This document shows, piece by piece, positions 1 through 7,242 of a stretch of 7,494 nt of DNA. Both the position numbers and the translations under genes were made by a program. Source of the DNA: Neisseriaceae bacterium (lineage in GTDB: Bacteria; Pseudomonadota; Gammaproteobacteria; Burkholderiales; Neisseriaceae); contig JASLDB010000234.1 in assembly GCA_030151665.1 (NCBI GenBank), positions 1-7,494 on the forward strand. The letters are read 5' to 3'. Below the pieces are notes generated by a model. The model saw only the letters and a list, made by a program, of their open reading frames with translations, searched no databases and was not told where the DNA came from. Each line of letters begins with the position of its first letter. Positions within the stretch are counted from its first letter, which is position 1.

Positions 1-2352
1 CCCGATTTATTGCACCCTGACACGGTGCCACCTGTGGCAATTTTGACCCAAACCGAATGCACCATCACAAGACATGATGCTACTGACGAAGGTGAGGAAG
101 ACAGCAGCGAAACAGAAAAAATAACGGCTTCTGCTTTTTACCCGTTTTGTGAATACTCACCCGAATGGCAAGCCATGCAAATGGCACAAACGGTGGGTGC
201 TGATATTTCGTTTATTGACTCAACATGGTCAGCACAGCGTCAGCAAGAAGAGCAGCAACAAGACCCTCAAGATTTGGCAACATCATCTCGTGGCAATAGT
301 TTACAAAATGAGCGCTATTTGGCACATAGCCAATACATTCAAGCCTTGGCAGATAAATTGCACTGTCGCAATCACGATGATGTATGGGAGCATTTATTTG
401 AACTGCGCCCATTATCAGAATTGGGCAATTGGCGTCATTTTTTTCAAGACACCTTGGTTTGGTCTAGCATGGCTCGTTTGGATTATGAGACCGATGTCTT
501 GGCACAAGAAGGCTCAAGTCAACGCGAAGAACACATGTTATTGGCCATGAAGCGCGCTTACCACAGCCAAAAAGATGTTCGATTATTGGTGGTTACAGGT
601 GCTTTTCACACCTTGGCATTGATTGAACAATGGCAAGACACTGCGCCCACTGCCAAAGAAGAAAAACAATGGCTAACATGGCGAAAACAAGATACCCAAG
701 ATTCATCTTGGTTGATTCGTTACAGTTTTGATCGCTTAGATGCCTTAAATGGTTACGCTTCGGGAATGCCTGCACCACGATTTTACCAAAAACGCTGGCA
801 AGCCATGCTCAATAGCCCAACCCCACAAACAAGTGCCTATTTAAAAGACATGGCTTGGCCTTTTGTATCCGATGTCATTTTGCAATTGCGACAAAAATTT
901 ACCGATGCACCACTGGGTTTTACTGCCTTAAAAAACAGCATTGAACAAGCCCAAGGTTTGGCAACACTGCGATCACACCACGGTCCTAGTCGCTATGATT
1001 TATTGGATGGATTGCAAACAGGCTTGGTCAAAGGTAGCATCAATGATGTCCAAGACAGCCTATGGGCAGCCATTCAGCAAAGTTTTTCTGGTTATCAATT
1101 GGGTAGCATTCCACTCAATACCCGCACACCACCGTTGTTGCAATCTGTGTACCAACAAGCAGAAAAATTCCGTTTTAAATTAGACGACACCTTGTCAAAA
1201 AGCACGGCTTTGGATATTTATCGCAAAACACATCACCGTGAAAAAAGTGCTTTTTTACAGCAACTCAGTTTCTTGGATGTTGGCTTTGCCAATAAATTAG
1301 ATGGGCCTGATTTTGTCCATGGTTTGCGTTTAGAATTGTTATTTGAAGATTGGCAATATGCTTGGACACCAATTGTCGAAGCACGCTTGATTGATTTATC
1401 CGAAGAAGGACAGTCCTTAAGTGCTTTAATCATCAAAAAGTTGCGCCAAAGTGAAGCCGATTTAAGCACACAAGGTCAAGGACAAAGCGCCAGTGCTGCC
1501 GTCAAAATGCTGCTGCAAGCAGCAGTGATGGGCATGCAAGATATCCTGCCTTTTTTGATGGTGCGTTTAAGCCATTATGTCGATACCGATAACCAACTGA
1601 GCTCTTTGGTTGATTGTGCACATCGCTTATTGCATGTTTGGCGTAGCCAAGTGTTTTTGGGTTTAGAAGACAACCACGCATTGCCATTGTTATTGGACAG
1701 CGTTGCCACCCAGTCCTTATTCTATCTAGAACAAATCGTAGATGCCAAAGAAGCCAATCAACACCTTGCGACTTTATTGTCAATGCGTGAATGGTTTCAA
1801 TTGGCACCCGAAGCCAAACTAGAGAGGAAACATGATTTTTATGCGCAATTAAACCGCATTAGCCCACAATTGACTGACAATCCATTGCTAATGGGCGCAG
1901 TTGATGCCATGCGTTATTTGGATGACTATTTGGATGAAGCCGAACTAAAAACCAAAATCTTACAAATTTTTGGTCTGGGTGCTGACAGCGAAAATGCCAT
2001 TCAATATTTATTGGGCATGATGCAAACTGCGCCTGAACTGATGACACAATTGCCATTTTTATTGAATATTTTGGATGAGTTAATCGCCAGTTGGGATGAA
2101 GAAACGTTTATTGCCGTTTTGCCTGACTTGCGCTTTGCCTTAAGCCAACTCACCCCAAAAGAAAACCACGCCTTGGCAGAACAATTGGCAACACGTTACC
2201 AAACCACAGATCAAGCCCTTGAGCATTATTCTTGGCAATACCAAGAAAGCGATATGTTGCAAGCCGTGGCATTGAATGCCCGCTTGCAAAAGCAATTGTC
2301 CAACCATGCCTTAGACAGTTGGCTTTCCCCTTCAAAGAAAGGCAATGCATGA
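1..2352 (+). CDS. yehM: DUF5682 family protein, YehM-like (5' end outside window)
   Basis: The frame is open from base 1 (P-D-L-L-H-P-D) to TGA at 2350, giving 783 visible residues. The TTG at 10 is internal, not a start. The first visible residues (..TVPPVAIL) match a point about 50-70 residues into DUF5682 proteins, so the whole protein should be about 830-850 aa, longer than E. coli YehM (about 760). Family landmarks, in visible numbering: FYPFCEYSPEWQA at 46-58, FID at 71-73, REEHM at 175-179, and V-V-T-G-A-F-H ending at His203. The REEHM and GAFH pair resembles motifs of TraB/ChaN/EreA-like folds, which suggests, by inference only, an N-terminal domain of that type. A Gln/Glu-rich linker lies at about 77-95 and an acidic insert at about 24-39. 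The remaining ~550 residues look mostly helical, with no signal peptide or membrane segment, so it is probably cytoplasmic. The stop overlaps the VWA gene start (ATGA). The family assignment is firm; the biochemical function is unknown. Confidence 0.85.
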   Translation, partial: PDLLHPDTVPPVAILTQTECTITRHDATDEGEEDSSETEKITASAFYPFCEYSPEWQAMQMAQTVGADISFIDSTWSAQRQQEEQQQDPQDLATSSRGNSLQNERYLAHSQYIQALADKLHCRNHDDVWEHLFELRPLSELGNWRHFFQDTLVWSSMARLDYETDVLAQEGSSQREEHMLLAMKRAYHSQKDVRLLVVTGAFHTLALIEQWQDTAPTAKEEKQWLTWRKQDTQDSSWLIRYSFDRLDALNGYASGMPAPRFYQKRWQAMLNSPTPQTSAYLKDMAWPFVSDVILQLRQKFTDAPLGFTALKNSIEQAQGLATLRSHHGPSRYDLLDGLQTGLVKGSINDVQDSLWAAIQQSFSGYQLGSIPLNTRTPPLLQSVYQQAEKFRFKLDDTLSKSTALDIYRKTHHREKSAFLQQLSFLDVGFANKLDGPDFVHGLRLELLFEDWQYAWTPIVEARLIDLSEEGQSLSALIIKKLRQSEADLSTQGQGQSASAAVKMLLQAAVMGMQDILPFLMVRLSHYVDTDNQLSSLVDCAHRLLHVWRSQVFLGLEDNHALPLLLDSVATQSLFYLEQIVDAKEANQHLATLLSMREWFQLAPEAKLERKHDFYAQLNRISPQLTDNPLLMGAVDAMRYLDDYLDEAELKTKILQIFGLGADSENAIQYLLGMMQTAPELMTQLPFLLNILDELIASWDEETFIAVLPDLRFALSQLTPKENHALAEQLATRYQTTDQALEHYSWQYQESDMLQAVALNARLQKQLSNHALDSWLSPSKKGNA
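2336..2342 (+). promoter_or_regulatory. Ribosome binding site of the VWA gene
   Basis: AGAAAGG lies 6 nt before the ATG at 2349, inside the last codons of the DUF5682 gene. It decides the start: the frame is open further upstream to an ATG at 2232, but that would add 39 residues lying wholly within the upstream gene and unlike VWA proteins. The ATGA overlap (2349-2352) suggests translational coupling. Confidence 0.7.
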
Positions 2353-3503
2353 GCCAATTTGACCACAAAGCCCAAGAACATTTGCGCCGTTGGCGTTTGG
2401 CACTGGGCAAATATGCCAAAAACTCTTTGGGTGGCGCATCACTTTCACAAGATGATTTGCGCCTCAACAAAACCTTGGATTATTTGTATAACCGTGAATA
2501 CCAACGCCGAGGTTTAAAATCAGATAACGAGCAAAGCAGTCCTTTACAAGCAGGGTCTGGGCCATCAACTTACCAAGCCATTAATTGGCTGAACCAAACC
2601 CGAAAGCTGTTCCCACAAAGCACGTTTGAGCGCATGCAAAACCAAGCGATTGAACGCTATGAAATTACATCATTGCTCAATAGCCCAGATGCCATTCGGG
2701 CATTGGAACCCAACCAAAATGTCGCCAAGCTGCTCATGAATCTTCGTGGTCGTTTGAACCCTGAAGTGCAAGCAGCCATGCGAGAGCTCATCGACAAAGT
2801 GGTACAAGACATTTTGCAAAAAATCCGCTCAGCATTCATGAATAGTTTTTCTGGGCAACGCAATCGTTTTCGCCGCTCCAATATTGCCAGTAGCCAAAAC
2901 TTTGATTATTTGGCCACCATCCGTGCCAACCTGAAAAACTATGATGTGGACAATCAGCGTTTGGTTTTGTCCAATCCCATTTTTAATTCACGACAACGAA
3001 AACAATTGCCATGGGAAGTCGTTTTGTGTGTCGACCAAAGCGCCTCCATGGACAGCTCCATTATGTATGCTGCTGTTTGTGCCAGTATCTTGGCAGCATT
3101 ACCCAGTGTGAAAGTTCGCCTGATTGTCTTTGATACCCAAGTGGTTGATTTAAGCCACATGGCACATGACCCAGTAGAAATATTGATGACCGTTCAATTG
3201 GGTGGTGGTACCAATATTGCAAAAGCCACCCAATATTGTGAAGAATTGATTACCACACCACATCGCACCATTTTCACCTTAATCAGTGATTTTTGTGAAG
3301 GCGGATCCGTCAACCAACTACTCAACACTGTGGCGCGCATGAATGAAAGTCGCGTGAAATTATTGGGTTTGGCAGCACTGAACCACGATGCCGTTCCACA
3401 ATATGATATGCAAACCGCTCAACAACTGGCTAATCGAGGCATGAATGTGGCGGCCTTAACCCCTGAGCATTTTGCTGATTGGCTGGCTCAAGCCATGCAA
3501 TAA
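2349..3503 (+). CDS. yehP: VWA domain protein, YehP/CoxE-like
   Basis: This 384-aa protein is close in length to E. coli YehP (about 378). Residues 1-200 form a helical N-terminal region rich in Arg/Lys and Gln. A VWA domain follows from about residue 221 to 380. Its metal-ion-dependent adhesion site is complete: D229-Q-S231-A-S233 (DxSxS) after the strand WEVVLCV, Thr288 in GGGTN, and Asp314 in LISDF. It should therefore bind a divalent cation such as Mg2+. No signal peptide or membrane segment is present, so it should act in the cytoplasm. VWA proteins of this type usually work with MoxR AAA+ ATPases, as in the Mg-chelatase I/D and CoxD/CoxE pairs. The expected partner here is a YehL-type MoxR protein encoded left of the window. 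The gene overlaps the DUF5682 gene by 4 nt and precedes the SWIM gene by 44 nt, consistent with one operon. The client or substrate cannot be read from the sequence. Confidence 0.9.
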   Translation: MSQFDHKAQEHLRRWRLALGKYAKNSLGGASLSQDDLRLNKTLDYLYNREYQRRGLKSDNEQSSPLQAGSGPSTYQAINWLNQTRKLFPQSTFERMQNQAIERYEITSLLNSPDAIRALEPNQNVAKLLMNLRGRLNPEVQAAMRELIDKVVQDILQKIRSAFMNSFSGQRNRFRRSNIASSQNFDYLATIRANLKNYDVDNQRLVLSNPIFNSRQRKQLPWEVVLCVDQSASMDSSIMYAAVCASILAALPSVKVRLIVFDTQVVDLSHMAHDPVEILMTVQLGGGTNIAKATQYCEELITTPHRTIFTLISDFCEGGSVNQLLNTVARMNESRVKLLGLAALNHDAVPQYDMQTAQQLANRGMNVAALTPEHFADWLAQAMQ

Positions 3504-3515
3504 CGAAAGCACAAC

Positions 3516-3551
3516 ATGAGCCACGCACTAAACAAAAAGGTAAAACCATGA
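3516..3551 (+). other. Possible 11-codon leader ORF coupled to the SWIM gene
   Basis: In the 44-nt gap between the VWA and SWIM genes, ATG at 3516 opens a frame reading MSHALNKKVKP and ends at TGA 3549-3551. That stop overlaps the SWIM start codon as ATGA, the same arrangement as the DUF5682/VWA junction. A weak GAAAG (3505-3509) lies 6 nt upstream. It could pass ribosomes from the VWA stop to the SWIM start. An ORF this short can easily arise by chance, so it is only a candidate. Confidence 0.25.
3534..3540 (+). promoter_or_regulatory. Ribosome binding site of the SWIM gene
   Basis: AAAAAGG sits 7 nt before the ATG at 3548. It selects this start over the in-frame ATG at 3479, which would add 23 residues, overlap the end of the VWA gene and lacks a comparable Shine-Dalgarno sequence. 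Confidence 0.7.
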
Positions 3552-5662
3552 GTTGGCAAACCCCATTTCTGTCTTATGATGATGATGCATTAAGCCTGTA
3601 CGCCAATGCAGGGCTATTGCGTCGAGCCAAAAAAGACCTTGAAGCAGACAAAATCAGTTTAGTAACCGATCAAGCTGACAGCGCCACCTTATTAAGTGAT
3701 GGCCAAACCGTTAGCCTCAATACTCAAGGCTTGGCTGCTGCCCAATGCACATGTTCAGCTTTAAGTGGTTGCAAACACATTTTGGCGGCCGTCTTGTGGG
3801 TACAAAAACAAGGCAATAACAAACAGAGTAATGGCCAAGATACCAATCTTGCCAACCCTAACGAGCACATACAAAGCGAACCTGACACCAGCCATCAGCA
3901 AGCACAAGTAGATGCTTTGATGGCAGAAGTATTGGCATTATCAGCCAGCAGCATCCACAAAAGCTGTGGCATTGCCAATATTCGCTTGGCTTACCAGTAT
4001 GCCCAGAACTTCATCGAATCGCCCCCTAGCCTAGAATGCACCGCCCAACAAATCAAATGGCGACTGCCTGATATGGATAGTCCCATCTTGTATATCAAAG
4101 GCACTGATTTTAATGGCATGGTTTCAGAGCTGGGGAATAAAGAAAAAAAAGCCATTCACTTGGCAGCCATTGCCCACTTTTGGCAGCAACACAATCAACA
4201 ATGGCCATGGCCTGAAAAATCTTTGCCACAGATTCAGTCATTAACGACCTTAAGCGATGATGAAATCAAATGTTTGGATTTGATTGAAGGCTTTTTACAT
4301 GAATTACTCAAGCAAGGACTATCACACGTTAGCAAGATGAGCGCTAAACAATTGCAAATGTTTAATATGTCAGCTCGTGCAGAAGGTTTACAAAAACTGT
4401 CGAGCCTATTGCGCCTATTGTCTAGTCAAGTGTCCTTACTCGCAGAACAACACTTTAGCATGGATGAAGAAACCGTCTTGGCCACCTTATCGCGCTTGTA
4501 TGCGTACATGACTAGCCTACGCCATGCCACAGCAGAACACCTACAAACCTTGCGCCAAAACCAAAAACGGCAATACCAATACCAAACCGATAGTTTATCC
4601 CTTTTGCCATTGGGCTATCGTTGGTGGCAAAGCCAAACAGGTGCATTGGGAGCAAGCTTGTATTTTTGGGATGGGCAAAGTATTTGCCAAAGCACCCAAG
4701 CCAGACCCAATGATGCAGACAGCAGTTTTAACCGCTACAATATTGGTCAATATTTATCCTGGTGGCAACAAAGCGTGCCTGGCCTGATGCACCACCGCAT
4801 TGAATTACAACAGCCCCGTTTATTCGAAGACAATTTGGCTTTTCATGGTGAAAGCAAAGCCATTTTGCAACAACGCTTTGACTTAACTGAATACCAAGCA
4901 CTTAGCCAGCAATGCGGTTTTTCCAACTGGATGCGCTTGGCACAAGACTTGACCGAAAAAAGTGACAACGACGATGTGCCTGCGGTTTTACTCTTGCACA
5001 TTTGCGATCACCAAGATGTTTATTTGGATGAAATCGAACAACAATTGGTTTGGCAAGTCCAAGATGATGAAGGCGATTTATTGGCTTTAAAAATCAATTG
5101 GCAAGCTAATGGGCAGACGAGAATTGATCACTTACAAGCCTTGCTAAACCGACGCCCCAAGATTTTTGCTGTCATGGTCGAAGTGCATTACCAAGATGGA
5201 CAATGGTTATTACAACCCTTTACTGTTTTTTGCCAAGCCATTAAAAAAAACAATAATCAATACATTGAATTGGTCTCTTTGGATTTTGAACATGATTACA
5301 ATCAAATCCGCCGTGTTAAACAAGGTTTTATTAGCCAAATTGCCCAACTTTTGCAAGCCAAAAATCGCATTGATGCCCCTGTTTTAACCAAATCACCATT
5401 ACAACACCTATGTGAAGGTATTTTACAAATCCTGTGCCACCAAGCTTCAACAGGTCGCCAACAATTTGGTGCAGATACCCTTAATGAACTTATGGCTTGG
5501 CAACAAGCCTGTCATGAATTGGGCTTGAGTATTTTGGCAAACTTACTCGATAGCATGTGCCAACAAAAAACCGTACACGCCCCCACGCTGTTGGCAACGT
5601 GCCATGTGTGTCATCGTTTAAACCACATGATGTCGGCCAATTTACCGATTCAATCGCCATAA
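3548..5662 (+). CDS. yehQ: SWIM zinc-finger protein, YehQ-like
   Basis: The gene encodes 704 aa beginning MSWQTPFLSYDDDAL. The SWIM motif (CxC..CxH) is C67-T-C69-x5-C75-K-H77, followed by the usual hydrophobic helix (ILAAVLWVQKQ). SWIM domains bind Zn2+ and are thought to contact DNA or protein. The N-terminal part (about 1-66), in which residues precede the finger in alternating strand-like pattern, is typical of the family. A Gln/Asn-rich linker (about 87-120) leads into a long, mostly helical region without a recognised domain. Near the C-terminus lies C685-H-V-C688-H689, which may be a second metal site. There is no signal peptide or membrane segment, so a cytoplasmic location is expected. 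Assignment to the YehQ type rests mainly on gene order (DUF5682-VWA-SWIM) plus the finger, since the rest of the family is divergent. Two A8 runs (4143-4150 and 5243-5250) interrupt the coding sequence without breaking the frame. The stop codon merges into the A-tract of the downstream terminator. Confidence 0.82.
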   Translation: MSWQTPFLSYDDDALSLYANAGLLRRAKKDLEADKISLVTDQADSATLLSDGQTVSLNTQGLAAAQCTCSALSGCKHILAAVLWVQKQGNNKQSNGQDTNLANPNEHIQSEPDTSHQQAQVDALMAEVLALSASSIHKSCGIANIRLAYQYAQNFIESPPSLECTAQQIKWRLPDMDSPILYIKGTDFNGMVSELGNKEKKAIHLAAIAHFWQQHNQQWPWPEKSLPQIQSLTTLSDDEIKCLDLIEGFLHELLKQGLSHVSKMSAKQLQMFNMSARAEGLQKLSSLLRLLSSQVSLLAEQHFSMDEETVLATLSRLYAYMTSLRHATAEHLQTLRQNQKRQYQYQTDSLSLLPLGYRWWQSQTGALGASLYFWDGQSICQSTQARPNDADSSFNRYNIGQYLSWWQQSVPGLMHHRIELQQPRLFEDNLAFHGESKAILQQRFDLTEYQALSQQCGFSNWMRLAQDLTEKSDNDDVPAVLLLHICDHQDVYLDEIEQQLVWQVQDDEGDLLALKINWQANGQTRIDHLQALLNRRPKIFAVMVEVHYQDGQWLLQPFTVFCQAIKKNNNQYIELVSLDFEHDYNQIRRVKQGFISQIAQLLQAKNRIDAPVLTKSPLQHLCEGILQILCHQASTGRQQFGADTLNELMAWQQACHELGLSILANLLDSMCQQKTVHAPTLLATCHVCHRLNHMMSANLPIQSP

Positions 5663-5692
5663 AAAAACGCCGCTGATCATCAGCGGCGTTTT
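5661..5692. terminator. Bidirectional rho-independent terminator
   Basis: A perfect inverted repeat has arms 5664-5677 and 5679-5692. As a realistic hairpin this is a 9-bp GC-rich stem ACGCCGCTG/CAGCGGCGT with loop ATCAT. On the + strand the stem is followed by TTTT (5689-5692). On the - strand it is followed by seven T (complement of the A7 run at 5661-5667). It lies between the convergent SWIM and lipoprotein genes, directly after one stop and 8 nt from the other, and should serve both. Confidence 0.9.
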
Positions 5693-5700
5693 GATTGGGT

Positions 5701-7161
5701 TTATTTGCTATCGGTTTTGGCTTCTTCAGTAGAGTCGGGCTTTGCAACCTCGCTAACCATATCGCTGTCAAAATCTTCCGTTTCTGCTGCAGCTTCAGTG
5801 GCCTCTTCTGCCTCTTCGCCATCCTTGTCCATGATTTTGTCTATTTCTTTTTCTAAAATAGGGGTCACATCATACACATCATTGGCATTGGGATTAATCA
5901 AAAATTGAGGGCGACCAAAATTATACATTCTGGTTTGGCTACGCAAAGTAATTGCATTTTCATTGCCATTGGCCGTTTCTAGCGGCACACTTTGCTGATA
6001 ACCCAAAATGCGACCAGCGCCTGACAAATACACATCGGTGCTATTGGTAAACTGACCCGCTGGGTTTTGCAACATCATCGACAACAAAGTATTGCCAGTG
6101 TCTTTCATAAAGCCATCAATCATGCTCAGAAATTTGGCATAATTTTCATCACTGACATTTTCATCCCACTTTTCATCTTGCTTGTCTTTTAGCAAACGAA
6201 CCATTTCAGTGGTAAATACTTGCGTGAATAAAGCCGCATTGCTTTCTTTCATGTCCACGCTAATACGATGCTTGGCACCCATACGGCGACCAAAATCATC
6301 CATTTCTTGGCTGACAAATGCCTCAGGGTCTAATGCTGCATAAGCTGTATCCATAGCTTCTGGCACAACTCTCATCAAGGTGCGAAGTGGAATTTTGTCC
6401 AATTCTTTTTCTAAGCGCTTAGGCAAGCTCAACTGCAAATACCGGTTATTGGCTGCTTTTAACAATTTTCGAGCATCATCTTTGTCTGTCAAATATGCAG
6501 ACAATAGCATTTCCGTATACATATTGGGGGCAGCCATAATCTGTTTTTTGCCCAAGTCAATGGCCACAGGCAATTCACTCCTCACCAATAAACCATTGCC
6601 TTGAATATTCAAAGCCGTATTAACTTCCATTTTAGCACTGCGCAAATCCAAAGCACCGCTCATGGTGAAATTGGATTTCTTGGTCAATTCTTGTGCAACA
6701 GGGTAGGCAAAAATACGGGTTAAATAAGAGCCACGACCAGACAATTCATCGTAAGTATCGCCCTCTTCTTCTGTTGTTTCTTCGGCATTTTCACTAGCAG
6801 CAGCGTCAGAAATAGCATCATCAACAGGTGTTTCAATAATTTCGTAAGCCTTGCTACGTTTTTTAGCGGATTGATCTGTTTCATCATCCTCAGCTTCAGA
6901 CTCTTCGCTGTATTCACGTGCCCACGCTTCAGCTCTTTTTTTGTCATTGGCAATCAATACATCAGCACCTTTTTCCACGGATGCCACGTCCACAACCACT
7001 TCTAGCTTACTATCAAAATTATACCGATTGTCTACCAACAATGATTTTTTCATACCATAACGAACCATTTGGTCTGGTGTGGCATTTTGTGGCATGGTCT
7101 GACAACCTGTTAAGCCCAAAACAACCAACAAAGAGGCACTAATAATGCTTAGTTTTTGCAT
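5701..7161 (-). CDS. Putative lipoprotein with acidic low-complexity regions, family unknown
   Basis: The gene encodes 486 aa from ATG at 7161. A TTG at 7167 (two residues earlier) is only 2-3 nt from the Shine-Dalgarno and is less likely. The N-terminus is a lipoprotein signal peptide: MQKLS, a hydrophobic stretch (IISASLLVVLG), then the lipobox L17-T-G-C20, with Cys20 as the predicted lipidated residue. Residue 21 is Gln rather than Asp, so by the E. coli +2 rule it would go to the outer membrane. Two segments are strongly acidic: about 82-140 (Glu/Asp/Ser/Ala) and 444-486. Between them, about 145-440 looks like a folded domain with alternating hydrophobic strands (for example the NFTMSGALDLRSAKM region) and amphipathic helices. 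I do not recognise the family. A periplasmic or outer-membrane surface role is inference. It shares a strand with adk, but a terminator lies between them, so it is probably its own transcription unit. Confidence 0.85.
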   Translation of the reverse strand: MQKLSIISASLLVVLGLTGCQTMPQNATPDQMVRYGMKKSLLVDNRYNFDSKLEVVVDVASVEKGADVLIANDKKRAEAWAREYSEESEAEDDETDQSAKKRSKAYEIIETPVDDAISDAAASENAEETTEEEGDTYDELSGRGSYLTRIFAYPVAQELTKKSNFTMSGALDLRSAKMEVNTALNIQGNGLLVRSELPVAIDLGKKQIMAAPNMYTEMLLSAYLTDKDDARKLLKAANNRYLQLSLPKRLEKELDKIPLRTLMRVVPEAMDTAYAALDPEAFVSQEMDDFGRRMGAKHRISVDMKESNAALFTQVFTTEMVRLLKDKQDEKWDENVSDENYAKFLSMIDGFMKDTGNTLLSMMLQNPAGQFTNSTDVYLSGAGRILGYQQSVPLETANGNENAITLRSQTRMYNFGRPQFLINPNANDVYDVTPILEKEIDKIMDKDGEEAEEATEAAAETEDFDSDMVSEVAKPDSTEEAKTDSK

Positions 7162-7168
7162 GAGCAAA

Positions 7169-7178
7169 TCCCTTTTTT
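7169..7178 (-). promoter_or_regulatory. Ribosome binding site of the lipoprotein gene
   Basis: On the - strand the sequence reads AAAAAAGGGA, ending 7 nt before the ATG at 7161. This spacing favours ATG 7161 over TTG 7167. Confidence 0.75.
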
Positions 7179-7191
7179 GTAATTTGCATCT

Positions 7192-7202
7192 ATTCTAATA
7201 TA
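7192..7202 (-). promoter_or_regulatory. Candidate -10 region for the lipoprotein gene
   Basis: On the - strand, TATATTAGAAT follows the adk terminator T-run. Both TATATT and TAGAAT match the TATAAT consensus at 5 of 6 positions. No good -35 box is found at 16-18 nt, since that area is the terminator stem. A promoter is needed here if the terminator is efficient, but the match alone is weak. Confidence 0.3.
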
Positions 7203-7233
7203 AAAAAACTGCCACATACTAGTGGCAGTTTTT
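7202..7233 (-). terminator. Rho-independent terminator of adk
   Basis: A 12-bp perfect inverted repeat has arms 7204-7215 and 7222-7233 (core CTGCCAC/GTGGCAG) with the 6-nt loop ATACTA. Read on the - strand, the stem is followed by seven T (complement of A 7202-7208). It lies 9 nt beyond the adk stop codon. The + strand also has a T5 run, but no + strand gene needs it here. Confidence 0.9.
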
Positions 7234-7242
7234 AAATGTATT

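Noticed and set aside
1502..1807. Antisense open frame of 101 codons within the DUF5682 gene
   Set aside because: It is a shadow of the well-supported + strand gene, with low-quality protein composition and no start signal.
2232..2348. Upstream in-frame extension of the VWA protein by 39 residues
   Set aside because: It lies wholly inside the DUF5682 gene, has no good Shine-Dalgarno, and the ATG at 2349 has AGAAAGG at 6 nt plus a typical ATGA overlap.
2926..2937. TGCCAACCTGAA, resembling some Neisseriaceae uptake dialects at 9 of 12 positions
   Set aside because: It is a single partial match inside conserved coding sequence of the VWA gene, with mismatches in the core, so chance is the better explanation.
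5600..5614. CxxCH (C-H-V-C-H) in the SWIM protein, formally a haem c attachment motif
   Set aside because: The protein has no signal peptide and looks cytoplasmic, while cytochrome c haem is attached in the periplasm. A metal site or chance is more likely.
5490..5822. Antisense open frame of 110 codons crossing the end of the SWIM gene, the terminator and the lipoprotein gene end
   Set aside because: It runs through a strong terminator and overlaps two well-supported genes in other frames. No ribosome binding site or recognisable protein was seen.
7162..7167. TTG at 7167 as the lipoprotein start
   Set aside because: It is only 2-3 nt from the Shine-Dalgarno, whereas ATG at 7161 has normal spacing and gives a standard lipoprotein signal peptide.
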